Of a stretch of DNA of 64,000 nucleotides, positions 10,469-22,100 are shown piece after piece. Numbering within the stretch: the first letter of the stretch is position 1; each line of letters begins with the position of its first letter. The notes below the pieces were generated by a model that made no database searches, had not been told where the DNA came from, and was given only the letters and a program-made list of their open reading frames with translations. The position numbers and the translations under genes were made by a program. Source of the stretch: Circinella umbellata. Lineage: Eukaryota; Mucoromycota; Mucoromycetes; Mucorales; Lichtheimiaceae. The stretch covers positions 1 to 64,000 of the forward strand of contig JAIWNF010000044.1 of NCBI GenBank assembly GCA_025093555.1, given 5' to 3'.

Positions 10469-11161
10469 TCATTTTTGTTTGTAACTTTTAACCCACATCT
10501 CACTATCAAATGGCACCTCCAAGTAAAACTTGGCAATCCAGTCATCCTCGGCGTTCTTGACCGGCATTCCATCTCGGTTTTCCTCGACGAAGGAATAGAA
10601 CTATCCGAGGATGTTCTGGAACGCCTTGCAATGCATAAGGATGCTCCAACCCTTTTTCCTCTGGTCTAAGCAGTCATATGCGTTCATTATAGCATTACTG
10701 ACCCTGGTGGCAGAGTCCCTGCAGGCGTTATGTGCGAAGACCATCTTTTCGAAATCCAACGAACAGACGGGACCATAGAACATGTTATAAACATGTTCTC
10801 AGGCGACCTTTTTGCCATGCTCCCATTGTTGTTCAGTTGTTGGCTTAGGAACAATTCTGCTAACAGGAAGTACATACGGTATGGGGTGGCGACACCGTTC
10901 TTGGAGAGGGGGAGGAGGTTGTTGTTGTTAGGGAGGAGAAGAAGGTTGCTGTTGAAGAGGAGAGGGTTGCTGCTGTTGTTGTTGAAGGAGGCCGAGAATT
11001 TGCTCCTAGTTGTATAGCATCTGACGAAGCATTGCCTCAATGCTGCCAATACGTTGCTCCAGGTGATTAATACGGTGTTCTCCATTTCGTTGGGAATCAC
11101 CAATCGCCAAAACTTGCAAATAGATGTCCTCATTGTTTATGGGGACTGGTTGTTGTTGCAT
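10469..11161 (-). pseudogene. Unknown Gln-rich protein with four in-frame stops
   Basis: Read from ATG 11161, one frame runs 231 codons to TGA at 10469-10471 with no frameshift but four internal stops (TAG, TAA, TGA, TAG). The N-terminal half has a predicted coiled coil (RINHLEQRIGSIEAMLRQML) and Gln/Pro runs. The C-terminal half has MFYGPVCSLDFEKMVFAHNA and WIAKFYLEVPFDSEMWVKSY. I do not recognise the family. It lies between two transposase relics and was probably cargo or an accessory gene of a transposon. The frame without indels suggests point-mutation decay rather than age alone. Confidence 0.55.
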
Positions 11162-11740
11162 TTGTTATTGTTGCTGATTTATTTTTCCTGATGTCGAACG
11201 ATAATGGTGAAAATAAAAGAACCACATAACTTCTAAAATAAAAAATGTCACACAAACTGCAGTCCACACTCAGAGATAGCAGTCAAGGCCGCAGCAAAAA
11301 GAAATAGCATGAGACTCTAAGCATAGAACAATGACACCATTATACATGCCACAGTATCAAAGTAACATGGAGAAAGAAAGAGAGAATACCTGAGGATGGC
11401 AATATAGATCATGATCGAACAAAAACATAGAAACTGCAGCATATAAAAAAAAGTATAAATATGAAAAGCATGTTCAGAAATTATTAATCTACATAGTTTT
11501 TTTTTTTTACAATGCCCAAGTCCACCTTTATTTACTGCAAAAAATGCTTCCAAGCTGTTGAAAAGACCAAGTATAGAAGACATTACGCTTTGTGTGGTAT
11601 GACCTAAATTGCTATCTTGCAAAAATATTACATGCATTATAAAAATAACCTCTATGAAAAAAATACTGACCTTGTATTATTAACTACCTAGATGGAAGTG
11701 TTCATACAGTTTCTTGACCACTAATCCAAGATCGTGAAGC
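11162..11740. other. No gene seen
   Basis: This is short AT-rich sequence between the Gln-rich pseudogene and the Tnp2 relic. It may contain the 5' end of the CACTA element, but no CACTA-type terminus was found. Confidence 0.4.
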
Positions 11741-11783
11741 ATTATCTGCTGCTCCTACTCCCTCTCAGAATGAACCCCTGGCT

Positions 11784-14700
11784 ATGGATCAAGATCATGT
11801 ATCTTCTATTCTCCCTGCAAATGAATTGGCTAGTGACTATGGTATTGATGATGTAGAATACGACTTTGGACAAGATGACCAGACTTATGTCACCCAAGAT
11901 CAAGATCAAGATGACGATGACATTGACAATGATAAGCATACTAATCCAAGCGATAGTGAAGATGATGACGAGGATTCTGCTGTCATTGACGCATCCAATA
12001 TTGACGATCCCATAATCCAACCAACAAACAACTCTACATCAGAACAAGGAACTCAGCCAACCAACTTGCAATACATCGATCCTTGGGAAAAGGAAACCCC
12101 CCTTGTCACCAATGAACCTATCACCAAAAAAATCCAAGCAATGCCTCAACTGCAAAGTTATGAACAGAAAAGTTATGAGCTTTTCTGCTGGGCACAAGAT
12201 AACAACGTTAGCTGTGATTTCTATGATGAGCTCATTTCGCTATTTAACAAGTGGATTAATCAAGATGATTTTGGTAAGCATTCAGCTCAAAAAGAGTAAT
12301 CATTCAACTGTGTGATTAATAACTTACTAATAACTGATAATGTACAAAATCATATTTTAGATAAAAAACCATTGCTCTTGTCTAAAATATCTAAAAACAG
12401 ATTGGGTAAAATATTCCAACTTGATGAGAGAGTATACCAGATATGGCCAAAATGCTGCCGTTTGTTTCCTCAAGGTTCGAATGATGAGTGTAGCTGTGGT
12501 GAACAACAATTCAAGAGTAATGGAAAACCAGTTGAAACCATGTCTTATTTTCCTCTTGCTCGACAGTTGTCAAACCTTATCACAGATATGGCGACGCGCG
12601 AGATGATACAAGATCTTCATGAACCGGAACCTGGACAAATGAACGACATTTTTGGTGGATCAATATACAAGAAATTCAAATCGACAATATTCCAAAATGA
12701 ACAAGACACCATAGCAATTTCATTGTCTATCGATGGATTTGCACCATTCAAAGGAGGAGAAGCAAAGATGACAATAGTACATGTCGTACTTTTAAGCCTG
12801 CCACCAATGGAACGGTAAGATATTATTATTACTACTATCTTTGTTACTATATCTTCAACAATCCATTTACTTATCTTTATTCACAGTTACTGCACAAAAA
12901 ATATGCTCCAGGTTGCGATTATACCAGGAGATCATAACGGTGATCTGTTTTCGTTTCTGATACCACTATTGAATGAACTCCATATTCTTGAAGATGGAGG
13001 GTTGAAGATCATTTGTGAAGATGGGTCGTTCAACTTTAAAATACATCTACTACTTGCACCTGATGATATTATTAGTGTTCAGGAGCTTATGCATCATAAA
13101 GGTCATAATTCCGAATATGGTTGCCGTCAATGTCGGATTCAAACAATAAGGGAGATTAGTCCAGCTGGTAAAGGATATAGCCGTTATTACACAGGGACAA
13201 TAAACATGTCTACCGCAAGAAGGGATGAAGAGTTAAAGGATGGCGCTGAGGTATTAAATCAATATTTTTTTATATTCCGTATTGTTATATTCGCTGTATA
13301 CATTCCACTCATTTTTTAATTGATTTACCTTTAGGATTTTGGTATCATCAAAAAGAACGAATTTGCGATGTTGAAGTCCTTTCATGGATACTCGTTCTTC
13401 GGTCTTGATGAACTTCATTTAATTGGTGCAAATGTTACAAGACGTCTCTGGGACATGATATTGGGTCAATATGGCGATTCAAATACAACCATCAAACTGC
13501 ATTCCAGTGCGTGCTCAGCCATTGGTAAAGCGATCAAGGAATCCAATGCAACAATACCATCCGGTATATTTGAAGGGAGCTTCAGAGGTTCGTTTATTTC
13601 CTTCTACACTATACCACATTTGAAATATTCTCCAACATTAAGCTAATCCTCATGTCTACTTATACATATATAGATGTATCCTGGAAAGCTGGTCATATGC
13701 GTTCCGTTGACTGCATTATGCTTCTCCAATATATAATCCCTACTTTAATTTTTGAACAGCTTACTGAAACGTATGGTGCCTATTCTGAACAAGTTGAAGC
13801 CCTCATGTCACTTGTCATTGGATGTACCTTGGCTCTCTAGTGGAGAATATATGCAAATGATGTGTCCGCCATCCAAAAGTAAGTTTACAAATATGATAAA
13901 AGTAAATCAAATAAGAAACAATGTTTTCTAACTTATAACTCAACTTCAAATAGACACTTGCATATTTGGCATGTGTATCTGAAGACTAATATCAGTAGTA
14001 ATCTATACACTGTTAATTTCCATTATCTTCGGCACGTACATGAGATTATCCAGAAGCTTGGCCCATTACATGGTTATTCTACATGCTCGGTAGAGCGAGC
14101 AAATTGATACATTATTACAAGTTCACATTAGGTCGGCAACTGCAACTATAAAAATACTAACTCGTTATTATTTAGGTTTTTACAAGAAACATATTAAATC
14201 CCGAGTTTTACCTAGGCCAAATGCTAGCAAGATCATCAAGAGACAATTACTCATGCGTAATTTCCAGCGTGTTTTTTTAATGGATGAGTCAGAAACTGTT
14301 CTGGAGGATAGTGATGCCTACTCCTTAGATGAGTACCCTAATATTGAGCTTTGGGATTGGAAAGTTATGCGGCTAGAGAATTTTGATTATCTCAACATCG
14401 AGCGTTATATAAGATGATACTGGCATAATCAGTTTGATGACGACCGAGCGTTGGGAGCCACTTTAGAACCTGAAATCAAGGCGGGCCAGAACCTGTTCAA
14501 AGGCGGCACGAAATTCGTATGTAATGAATTTCCCAGTGCTGCGAAAAAATCAGATACTATAGTCAAAATGCGCCTTCTAATACGAGGTGGTAGTGAAGCT
14601 ACATTCTTTGGAGAATTAATATTGTTTTTCACCCACCGTTTTAAAGGTATGCTCAGGTTTATATTTGGTCATTGTATTATACTATGCCAAATCACTTACT

Positions 14701-15118
14701 ATTTTTTTCCCTCAAAATATTTATAGATGCGCAACCACCAGTTACTCCAGAATTCAACCAAGAAAGCTTTGAGGGTATGAGCCAATCAAACGAAGAAATG
14801 GAAGTTGTCGAAAGCACAGAGACAATGAAAGGTGTTGAGGAGAAGAGCATTGTTGATGAACGTCCATTGTGCTTAGTCAAATTATTTGGAAATCTTAACA
14901 TGACTGACTATGGCACTGGTGTAAGAAAGAAGAACGGCCTTCTGTATAGACCTCAAGGTTGACCCAATACACCTGACAAGCTGTATGTCATTGATGCTGA
15001 GCATATACGGGGTAATGCAGGGTTGTTAAAATCATCTTTGCATGACAACAGATATTATATTATATATCCTGATATGATACCAGGCGACATAACATTAGGC
15101 AAAATAAGTGACGTATAG
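11784..15118 (+). pseudogene. CACTA/EnSpm-type Tnp2 transposase relic
   Basis: The N terminus is highly acidic (QDQDQDDDDIDND). Spliced segments then give LSIDGFAPFKGG, IIPGDHNGDLFSFLIPLLNE, HHKGHNSEYGCRQC and, further on, HIWHVYLKTNISSNLY...LGPLHGYSTCSVERAN. These are the order and motifs of Tnp2-like (PF02992) CACTA/Plavaka transposases. Several short introns are visible, e.g. 12272-12360 and those after 12814, 13249 and 13588, all GT...AG. At least four stops lie in the exons: TAG at about 13838 and TGA at about 14107, 14415 and 14960. The frame without these stops can be followed to 15118. The start at 11784 may be internal, because the same frame is open upstream. Confidence 0.75.
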
Positions 15119-15158
15119 TTTTTTCTTTCTCTGCTTCCTATTTTTTTGGGATCCCACT

Positions 15159-15201
15159 AAAAATCGTGTAGTCCCCGCATCGTGTAATTGAAGTCACACT
15201 T
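15159..15201 (+). repeat. MULE left terminal inverted repeat
   Basis: This matches the reverse complement of 18989-19031 with two or three mismatches. ATCGTGTA occurs twice within it and again near 15259. Confidence 0.85.
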
Positions 15202-15302
15202 AACATTATATCGCCGCTCTGCAAAAAAAACAAGCTTTATAGTGTACCTTTTCATTTTGATCGTGTACTTCACATTTCAATCTTATACTTTACTTTAAAA
15301 TC

Positions 15303-18300
15303 ATGTCATTGGCCTATAAAATCACACATTTTAAAGCATCTTTCCCCCAGGGATTTTATATTGAACGTTCAGCTGCTAAATTCGACTTTAATCTTGATCG
15401 TTATGTTGATTTCGATTTGAACATTGGTTGGGCAATGAAAAATGTAAACAGCAATCTTCGTTCTGCCAAAGGAAATGTTCGAAGATACACCAAGACGTGC
15501 CAAGGTTTTGTTTACTGTGGAACGGAATCTTGCGAGTTTTACAATAAGCAATGTCGACCTGCAGTTTCAAATCAGGCTTTAAAAAAGCAACTTGAGAAGG
15601 GTTGTGAGTTGTGTAATCGTCCTTTATTGCATAACAACACATGTACTGCTTCTGCGGAATATATATTTGATGAGGACGTGTGCACGCTTACTCACTTTGG
15701 AACACACGACCACAACGATTTCCAATCGAAGGATGACGGTTTCAAGGAAACAAAGGAAGATGAAAAGAGGAAGAGAATGATGTATATAACGAAACGTTTG
15801 TCGGTCCAACAGCAAAAGAAACTTGATGATTATCTTGTCAAACATCCGCATATTACACCAAAAGCTGCAGTAGTTGGTAACAATCCAGTTATAGGTCAAG
15901 TTGTTGGCTCAGTCACTGGTATTGATCCAGTTTTGGGTGAAAGGGATCGCACTGAATATGAATTGAAAAAGGCACGAATCCGTACAGGGAAGGTGGCAGG
16001 TGATTTATTCGAAGAATTTGATCGCATTCAACACAATTATCCAGGGTATATATACTCTGCAAGTGTAGCATTGGATCCATTTATTATCACGTTTCGCGCT
16101 CCTGAGATGTCTAGTTTTGTTGATATGAAACTATTCCCTGTGATTACGGATGTCACATTTAAGGCTGTGAAGAACTCTGGCAAACATAAGAGATATCTTT
16201 GTTCATCGACTCTGTATTTTAGCTCGATAAGAAGATATGCTTTAATATTTCAAGCTATTATTGGGGGCTTAAGTGAAATGTACTTCCACCAGTACTTTCT
16301 GGCATTTTTCACAGCTTATAAAGTCGACTTTATATCTGAGGACAATTTCCTCGGTATGATAATAAACTTTTCTGCTGCGCAAAGGAAGGTATTTCTTTCG
16401 GCATACAAAATGTATACTTACGGATGAGAAGATGGATTGAAATACCTTAAGGGATGCTATATGCACTGGATGAAATCCGTTCAGCTAGTTAGTAGTAATG
16501 GTAATTTGGTACATCAAGAAGACAGGGATGACTTCTTGCGACTTGTATATAGTATCCGAACAACAGAGAATGGAAGTGTATTTAATAGCACTCGAGATGA
16601 AATAATAGTGAAGTATCCTGGATTATCTAGGTGGATTAAGTGGTGGTTACGTCCTCAAGTATCTAGTATGATTTTCAGGTATAACTCTTCAATGAAACCG
16701 TCGCTTCAAACACACATCGCCTGTACATCGAATGCTATTGAATCATACCACAATGTTCTCTATGGTGTCATATTAAAAAATGCTCCATTGATCACAAGCT
16801 TGCCACAGATTCTTCAACTTGCATGTAGCGATGTGCGAGATTTAAAACAATTCTATGATTATGGAGGATTACGTCCATCTTACGATTGAAAGCCACGAAA
16901 ATCGCGTACTAGACGCCTTGATAAATATGTGAATGACGGTCGAGCACCTGACACTACAGCACAACTACTTTCCAAAGAAACTGACAACCTACATAACAAA
17001 AAGACACATGCACCACAAATAGAATTGCCTCCTGTTGTCAAGGCGCGACATGTTACTGAGGACGATATACTGTGTATTCTCGAAGCCGACACAAATCCAC
17101 TGGCATGTTGTAAAGAAACTGAACTGCATAGTGTTTCGCCAGATGATCCATCAATCGAAGAAGAATTATGTCGTTTTGAAACAGCAGATACCAGTATTTT
17201 TGAAACAGACAATGCACAAATGTCTCTAGATCAGGAAGATTTACATTATGATGAAGATATTGAAATACTTGATGAAAGTTACAGAGATGTTGCGAAGGAG
17301 GGTGCGATTATAACAAATCCTATAAATGATCCTCCTAATAATGATTGTGAGAATATTGATAGCAATGAAATGGTAGAGGATGAGGTACCAATCGTTGTTC
17401 CAAGTGCTGGTTACAATCTTGATTTAAATCCGAACAGTCAGATGTCATGTTATATTGATAGCTTCATGGAACTTCTTTGGCATTCAGTTCTGCCTCATGT
17501 TGATATTAGAAAAAATTGCGCTAGAAAGTAAACATCCTACAGATAATGCTTTATTACATACATTCGAGTTAATGAAAATGGGACGTCGTCGTGATGGATC
17601 GAATGAAATTCGTCGTTTTGTTTACACTTCAATAAAACAATTATATCAAGAAAGACAAGATCTTTACAAACAAGGCGTTATGTATGATGTAGTCGATTTC
17701 GTTATGGAATTTACGGAACAAGCATCGAGGCAATTATATTTAACATTCACGCATCAACCTATTTGCTATAATATGTGTCATAAAGACATCGAGCATTGCT
17801 GGTTTCTATCACAACATAGTGGTAGTTACAATGTTCCTTTTCTTTCGCTGATTTCTAGGGAAACTGTTAATGACTATAAGCTTTCAGTATCATCAGTTCA
17901 TTTTGAAGAAGCAGTATCAAATATGATTTTACATCCACAAACAAGCATGCAATGTCTTTACTGTGAAGATATGGCATCTCAGTCTAATTTGCCGACCACA
18001 AATCCACCTTTTATTTTTTTTGCTGATAAGTTATCTTCTGAATCAACTTGTTCAGACAACATAATATTTCCTTATAATATGAAGTTATTCTCACAAAATT
18101 ATCAAATGCATGCAGTGATAGAATCAACAAGTCGACAAGGAATCCACTTCAAAACAACAGCAATAATTAATAATAATGGTGGCTGTTTTCTTGCATATCT
18201 CGATAATTTACGAAGACCACGTATTGAAATCATCACAAATGATTTAAGTAAATTCGCACAATATTTCACTTGTATTAAAAACCCTCTTATTGTAGTATAT

Positions 18301-18312
18301 AAAAATATATAA
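15303..18312 (+). pseudogene. MULE transposase fused to a USP-like cysteine peptidase
   Basis: One frame runs from ATG 15303 to about 17505 with only two TGA stops (16425-16427 and 16887-16889). It then shifts by one base in an A6 run near 17506 and ends at 18312, about 1000 codons in all. The N-terminal part has a zinc finger (CGTESCEFYNKQC, CELCNRPL, THDHND). The transposase core has PVITDVTFKAV (first Asp), INFSAAQRKVF (Asn at the expected second Asp) and TSNAIESYHNVLYG (Glu). An acidic linker follows. From about codon 710, NSQMSCYIDSFMELLW resembles a USP Cys box, and YQMHAVIES with GIHFKTTAIINNNGGCFLAY resembles the USP His box. I infer a ubiquitin- or SUMO-directed peptidase fused to the transposase. 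Confidence 0.7.
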
Positions 18313-18355
18313 TGAATTAAACAATAAAATTGCACTTCTCATTATTTTATACATT

Positions 18356-18821
18356 GGGATTTGCTACGGACACCCCAAAAAATACTATATTAGGTAATTT
18401 CAATCCTTACGGACACCCCACTTTTATATTTTTTCAAAGATACATAACAATCTGATATAATTACGTCATATCCAGCCATTTATACATTATATACACAGTT
18501 ATTATCGTTATATAACTTAAAAATGTTTATGAAACTTATATTAGCAGTTCAACGTTTTATAAAGATCGCTCAATATTTCTAATCTTCTCTTACTAAACCG
18601 TTATATACACAAATGAGAGCTGTAGTCCACACAGACACAAGACAAACAACACGGAATAATGTGTACTCTTAATGATATATATGAGTGGTCATCAAATAAG
18701 GAGCAATATTGGTGTTGATAATGCTAGTACTCTAGTTTACATGGTCTAAGAAGTTGTTTGACAGTTTTTTATTTGTGGGGTGTCCATAAGGTCAAAATAT
18801 GAGGTGTCTGTAGCAATTCCC
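18356..18821. mobile_element. 466-bp MITE nested in the MULE, 9-bp TSD
   Basis: The ends are imperfect inverted repeats, GGGATTTGCTACGGACACC at the left and, read inward from the right, GGGAATTGCTACAGACACC. A second inverted motif, GGACACCCCAC, lies inside each end. It is flanked by a perfect 9-bp direct repeat TTATACATT (18347-18355 and 18822-18830). A 9-bp duplication fits mobilisation by a MULE-type transposase. It is non-coding. Confidence 0.9.
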
Positions 18822-18866
18822 TTATACATTTACATAAAACCAAAATTCGGTAATCTTGTTGAGTGT

Positions 18867-18949
18867 ATCGTGTAGCGTGACTGCTACACGATCACTGAAA
18901 TTGTGGTGTGGATCGTGTAGTGGATCGTGTAGCGTGACTGCTACACGAT
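18867..18949. repeat. Two subterminal hairpins with the ATCGTGTAG motif
   Basis: ATCGTGTAGC and GCTACACGAT flank a 6-base loop at 18867-18892, and again identically at 18924-18949. The same 8-mer opens the TIR. These are candidate transposase-binding sites of the surrounding MULE. Confidence 0.7.
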
Positions 18950-18988
18950 CATTAAAAAATGAAGGTACATGATCATGCCTATAATTGG

Positions 18989-19031
18989 AAGTGTGACTTC
19001 AATTACATGATGGGGGGACTACACGATTTTT
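18989..19031 (-). repeat. MULE right terminal inverted repeat
   Basis: It pairs with 15159-15201. The LINE target duplication begins only 16 bp to its right. Confidence 0.85.
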
Positions 19032-19124
19032 CTGGAGACTCATTTTTTTGTATAAATCCTTTTTTTTTTTTGTATTGATAATGTTTTATTAAGAGGGAGC
19101 TGCCCCTCAAATAATGACAATTAA

Positions 19125-22100
19125 TTATGGGGAAGGAGAAGAAACAAAAGGGAAACGAGTATATAAATTTTCTAAATAATTTGTTGCTACAGTAAAATGC
19201 CAGTCCTTTCCATCCAAAACCGTGCGCCAATGCATGGCCCAAATGGTTTGCATGATTAATCCAATTTGATCCAAATAATGAGAGGAAAGAGGGGAGTCAT
19301 CAGAAAAATTAAGGTTGATAGCATTCCAGATTTGGTCCATAGTGGGATGGTCGTGTAAATGAAGTAGGTGCAAAGATGTAAGCCAAAAAGTTTGTTTTAG
19401 TGGACAGTCAACAAAGAAGTGGTGTAGAGTTTCTGGTTCAGTTTCACAGATTGGACAAAGGTTGGAAGGGTGTTTATGTTGAAGCAACCGATGAAGTACG
19501 ACTTTGTTGGATAGACGATTGAGAAGAAGGCGCCACCAGACTGTACGAATACCATGAGGTAGTTTGGCACGCCAGAAAGAACGCCAATCTGACTGGGAGG
19601 GAGTAGAAGGAATAATGGTTGAGGTAGATTGTTCACGCCAAAAAAGGCACAAACGTCCAGGTCCGATATGAAGAATGTTTATTGGTGGTGCCGGAGGAGT
19701 ATATTGTACATGTCGGCGGCGGCGGCGTCGATGTTGTTGTTGTTGGAGACGTTGATGATGTAATGATGGAGGTAAGCACCATCCTGCCATGGACAGGTGG
19801 TTTGTTCCAAAAGTGTGGTTGGGAGTTGATGTAAGTGCAAACAAAACAGACGGATGAAGTTGAAGTTGATCGAGTAGAAGTTGAGTTCATATTTTTGTAA
19901 TTGTTGTTAATTCACGAGTGCCAGGCAGAGGTGAGGTCAAACAAGCTGATAGGGAAGACCAAGTGTATAAATCCGAAAGAAGCAACTTTGGGGATATCCA
20001 CCTGGTAGATTGAGTAGCAGGTGAAGTGACCAATCCTTGAATTGGTAATTCTAATAAGGCACTTGGTAAAAGTTGATTTGAAAGGTGGAAGGTTGGAAGT
20101 TGAGTTATGAGTTGAAATAAAAATTGTAGATGTGGGGAAGTTTTGCATAAATGTTGGAGTGATGGAGCGCACAAAAGCATTGAGTAGGGCGACGGCTGAC
20201 CTGTATAAAGTTGATAAAGTTGAAAAATAAAGGCTGAAATAAAGGATGTGTTGTTGTTGGGTTGAGTTAATGAAAAAAGTCGTTGGAAGGTAGGTGAAAT
20301 GTAAAGGACGATGTTGATTATGTAAATCAACAATGCCAAGACCGCCTTGTTGTTTGGAAGCACATGCATGGCTCCACCTAGGATAAGGAAAAAAAGGTAA
20401 CAAATATTGTCGAAGTAATGTATTACATTTTGAAAGCCAAGAGGGAGGAACAACACAAACCTGAAGAATATGCCAAATTTTGGCAAGGATGAGAGAGTTA
20501 GCCACCATAGATTTACTAAGGACAGACAAGTGCCGTTGTTGTAAAAGTTGAATTTGTTGAGACATTTTGTTGTAAATACCATTGAGAAAAAGTTGTAGTT
20601 GTTCGTCGGTATGGTATAGTAGATATCTAAGGTAAGTAGTTGCTGTTGGTGCTGTTTTATCATGCCAATAAATATCTAAAGGGTCCAGAATGGCATGCCA
20701 TTCTGGATGATTATGTCCTGATAATGAAAAAACAAGTGTTTTATGAAGATTCACTTTACCATTTGATGCTAGACCATACATGTCAAGATATTGTAGAAGG
20801 CGGTCCCATTCAGATGTACTTTGCAGAAAGATGAGTAGATCATCTGCATAGGCCAAGAGCTTGATAGGGTTAGAAAGGCAGGTAGGAGTGTTGTTACGAT
20901 AATGTGATCGACGTCGCCAACGTGTTGCTGTAAGTGGTGCCAAAGGTGCTCCAAGTAATAAAGGATCATGAAGTAAAGAAAGTAAAAGAGGCTCGAAAGC
21001 CAGGTTAAACAATAAAGGAGAGATTGGGTCACCTTGACAGAGACCCCGACATTGTAGTACTGGTGCAGATAGCCAGCCATTTATAGAAATAAAAATTGAA
21101 GTAGAGAAAAAAAGGGAAAGTACTGAATCAATGAAAGAGAAAGGAAATCCAAACCTTACCAATGTCTGATGTAGATAGTCCTGGTGAACCCTATCATATG
21201 CCTTGTGTTGGTCAATAAGTATGCCTACTGCTGGATGATGATGTGCCACGTTTCCAGCATGATTCATAAGATTTTGCGCCGTCCAACTATTATCAGAGAT
21301 TAACCGGTTCGCCAAGAATCCAGTTTGAAACGGATTTATCAATTGTGGAAGAAACGGTCGTATCCGATTTGTCAACAGCTTGGTGTAAAGTTTAGCATCC
21401 GCATTGATTAAGGAGAGAGGTCGCCAATTCTCCAAAAGTTGTGGATCTCTTTTTTTAATAGAAGAACCATTCGAGTCTTCAGCCAGGAACAAAGAAATTG
21501 ACTATCCTGTAGAGCAGAATTAAGAACCGAAAGGAGAAGAGACATGACTTGGTCATTGAGGAGGAAATGCTTGTACACCTCAAAAGACAAACCATCAAGA
21601 CCAGGACTCTTACCATTAGGTGAATGTTCCAGTGTGGTAATAAGCTCTAGCATGGTAAATGGTTGTATTAAACTGGATTGTTGTTGTTCTGATAACCGAG
21701 TTGATGATGGAATATTATTAAGCAGTTGTGTGACAGCATCCTGATGGATATCATCAGGTGAAAAAAGGTGATTATAAAAGGAACGAGCCATACATAAAAT
21801 GTTGCTGTTGATTGTTGCAATTTCACCAGTAACAGGGTCGCGAAGATGTGAGATGGTGGTGGCAGTTGTTCGTTTGTGTAATACTTTGTAAAAGTATTTG
21901 TTGTTCCTTTCACCTTGTTCATGCCAGCGTGTAGCTGACCATAATAATAATTGTTTGGTTTGTTGTTCTTGGATTGCATCAATTTCTTGTTCCAAAGTCA
22001 TGAGAGTGTTATTCGTAGTTGATCGATGTATATGGTATTGTAACAGTAATCAAGTACGTTGTCGTTGTAAGAAAGCAAGTCGTGTTTTTATTTTGTTACT

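Larger units (their letters stand above)
15159..19031 (+). mobile_element. MULE-type DNA transposon with cysteine-peptidase domain
   Basis: The ends are 43-bp inverted repeats (15159-15201 and 18989-19031) that differ at only two or three positions and start AAAAATCGTGTAGTCCCC. Inside are one long broken reading frame (15303-18312), a nested MITE (18356-18821) and subterminal ATCGTGTA hairpins. The 9-bp flanks do not match, so no target duplication is claimed. Confidence 0.8.

Noticed and set aside
836..17531. An alternative genetic code as the reason for TAG/TAA/TGA inside transposon frames
   Set aside because: Host genes in the same window use all three as terminators, and the transposon genes also carry frameshifts.
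19912..20663. Overlapping minus-strand frames in the LINE tail as separate genes
   Set aside because: They are frame fragments of one decayed ORF2; the reading that fits a LINE switches between them at frameshifts.
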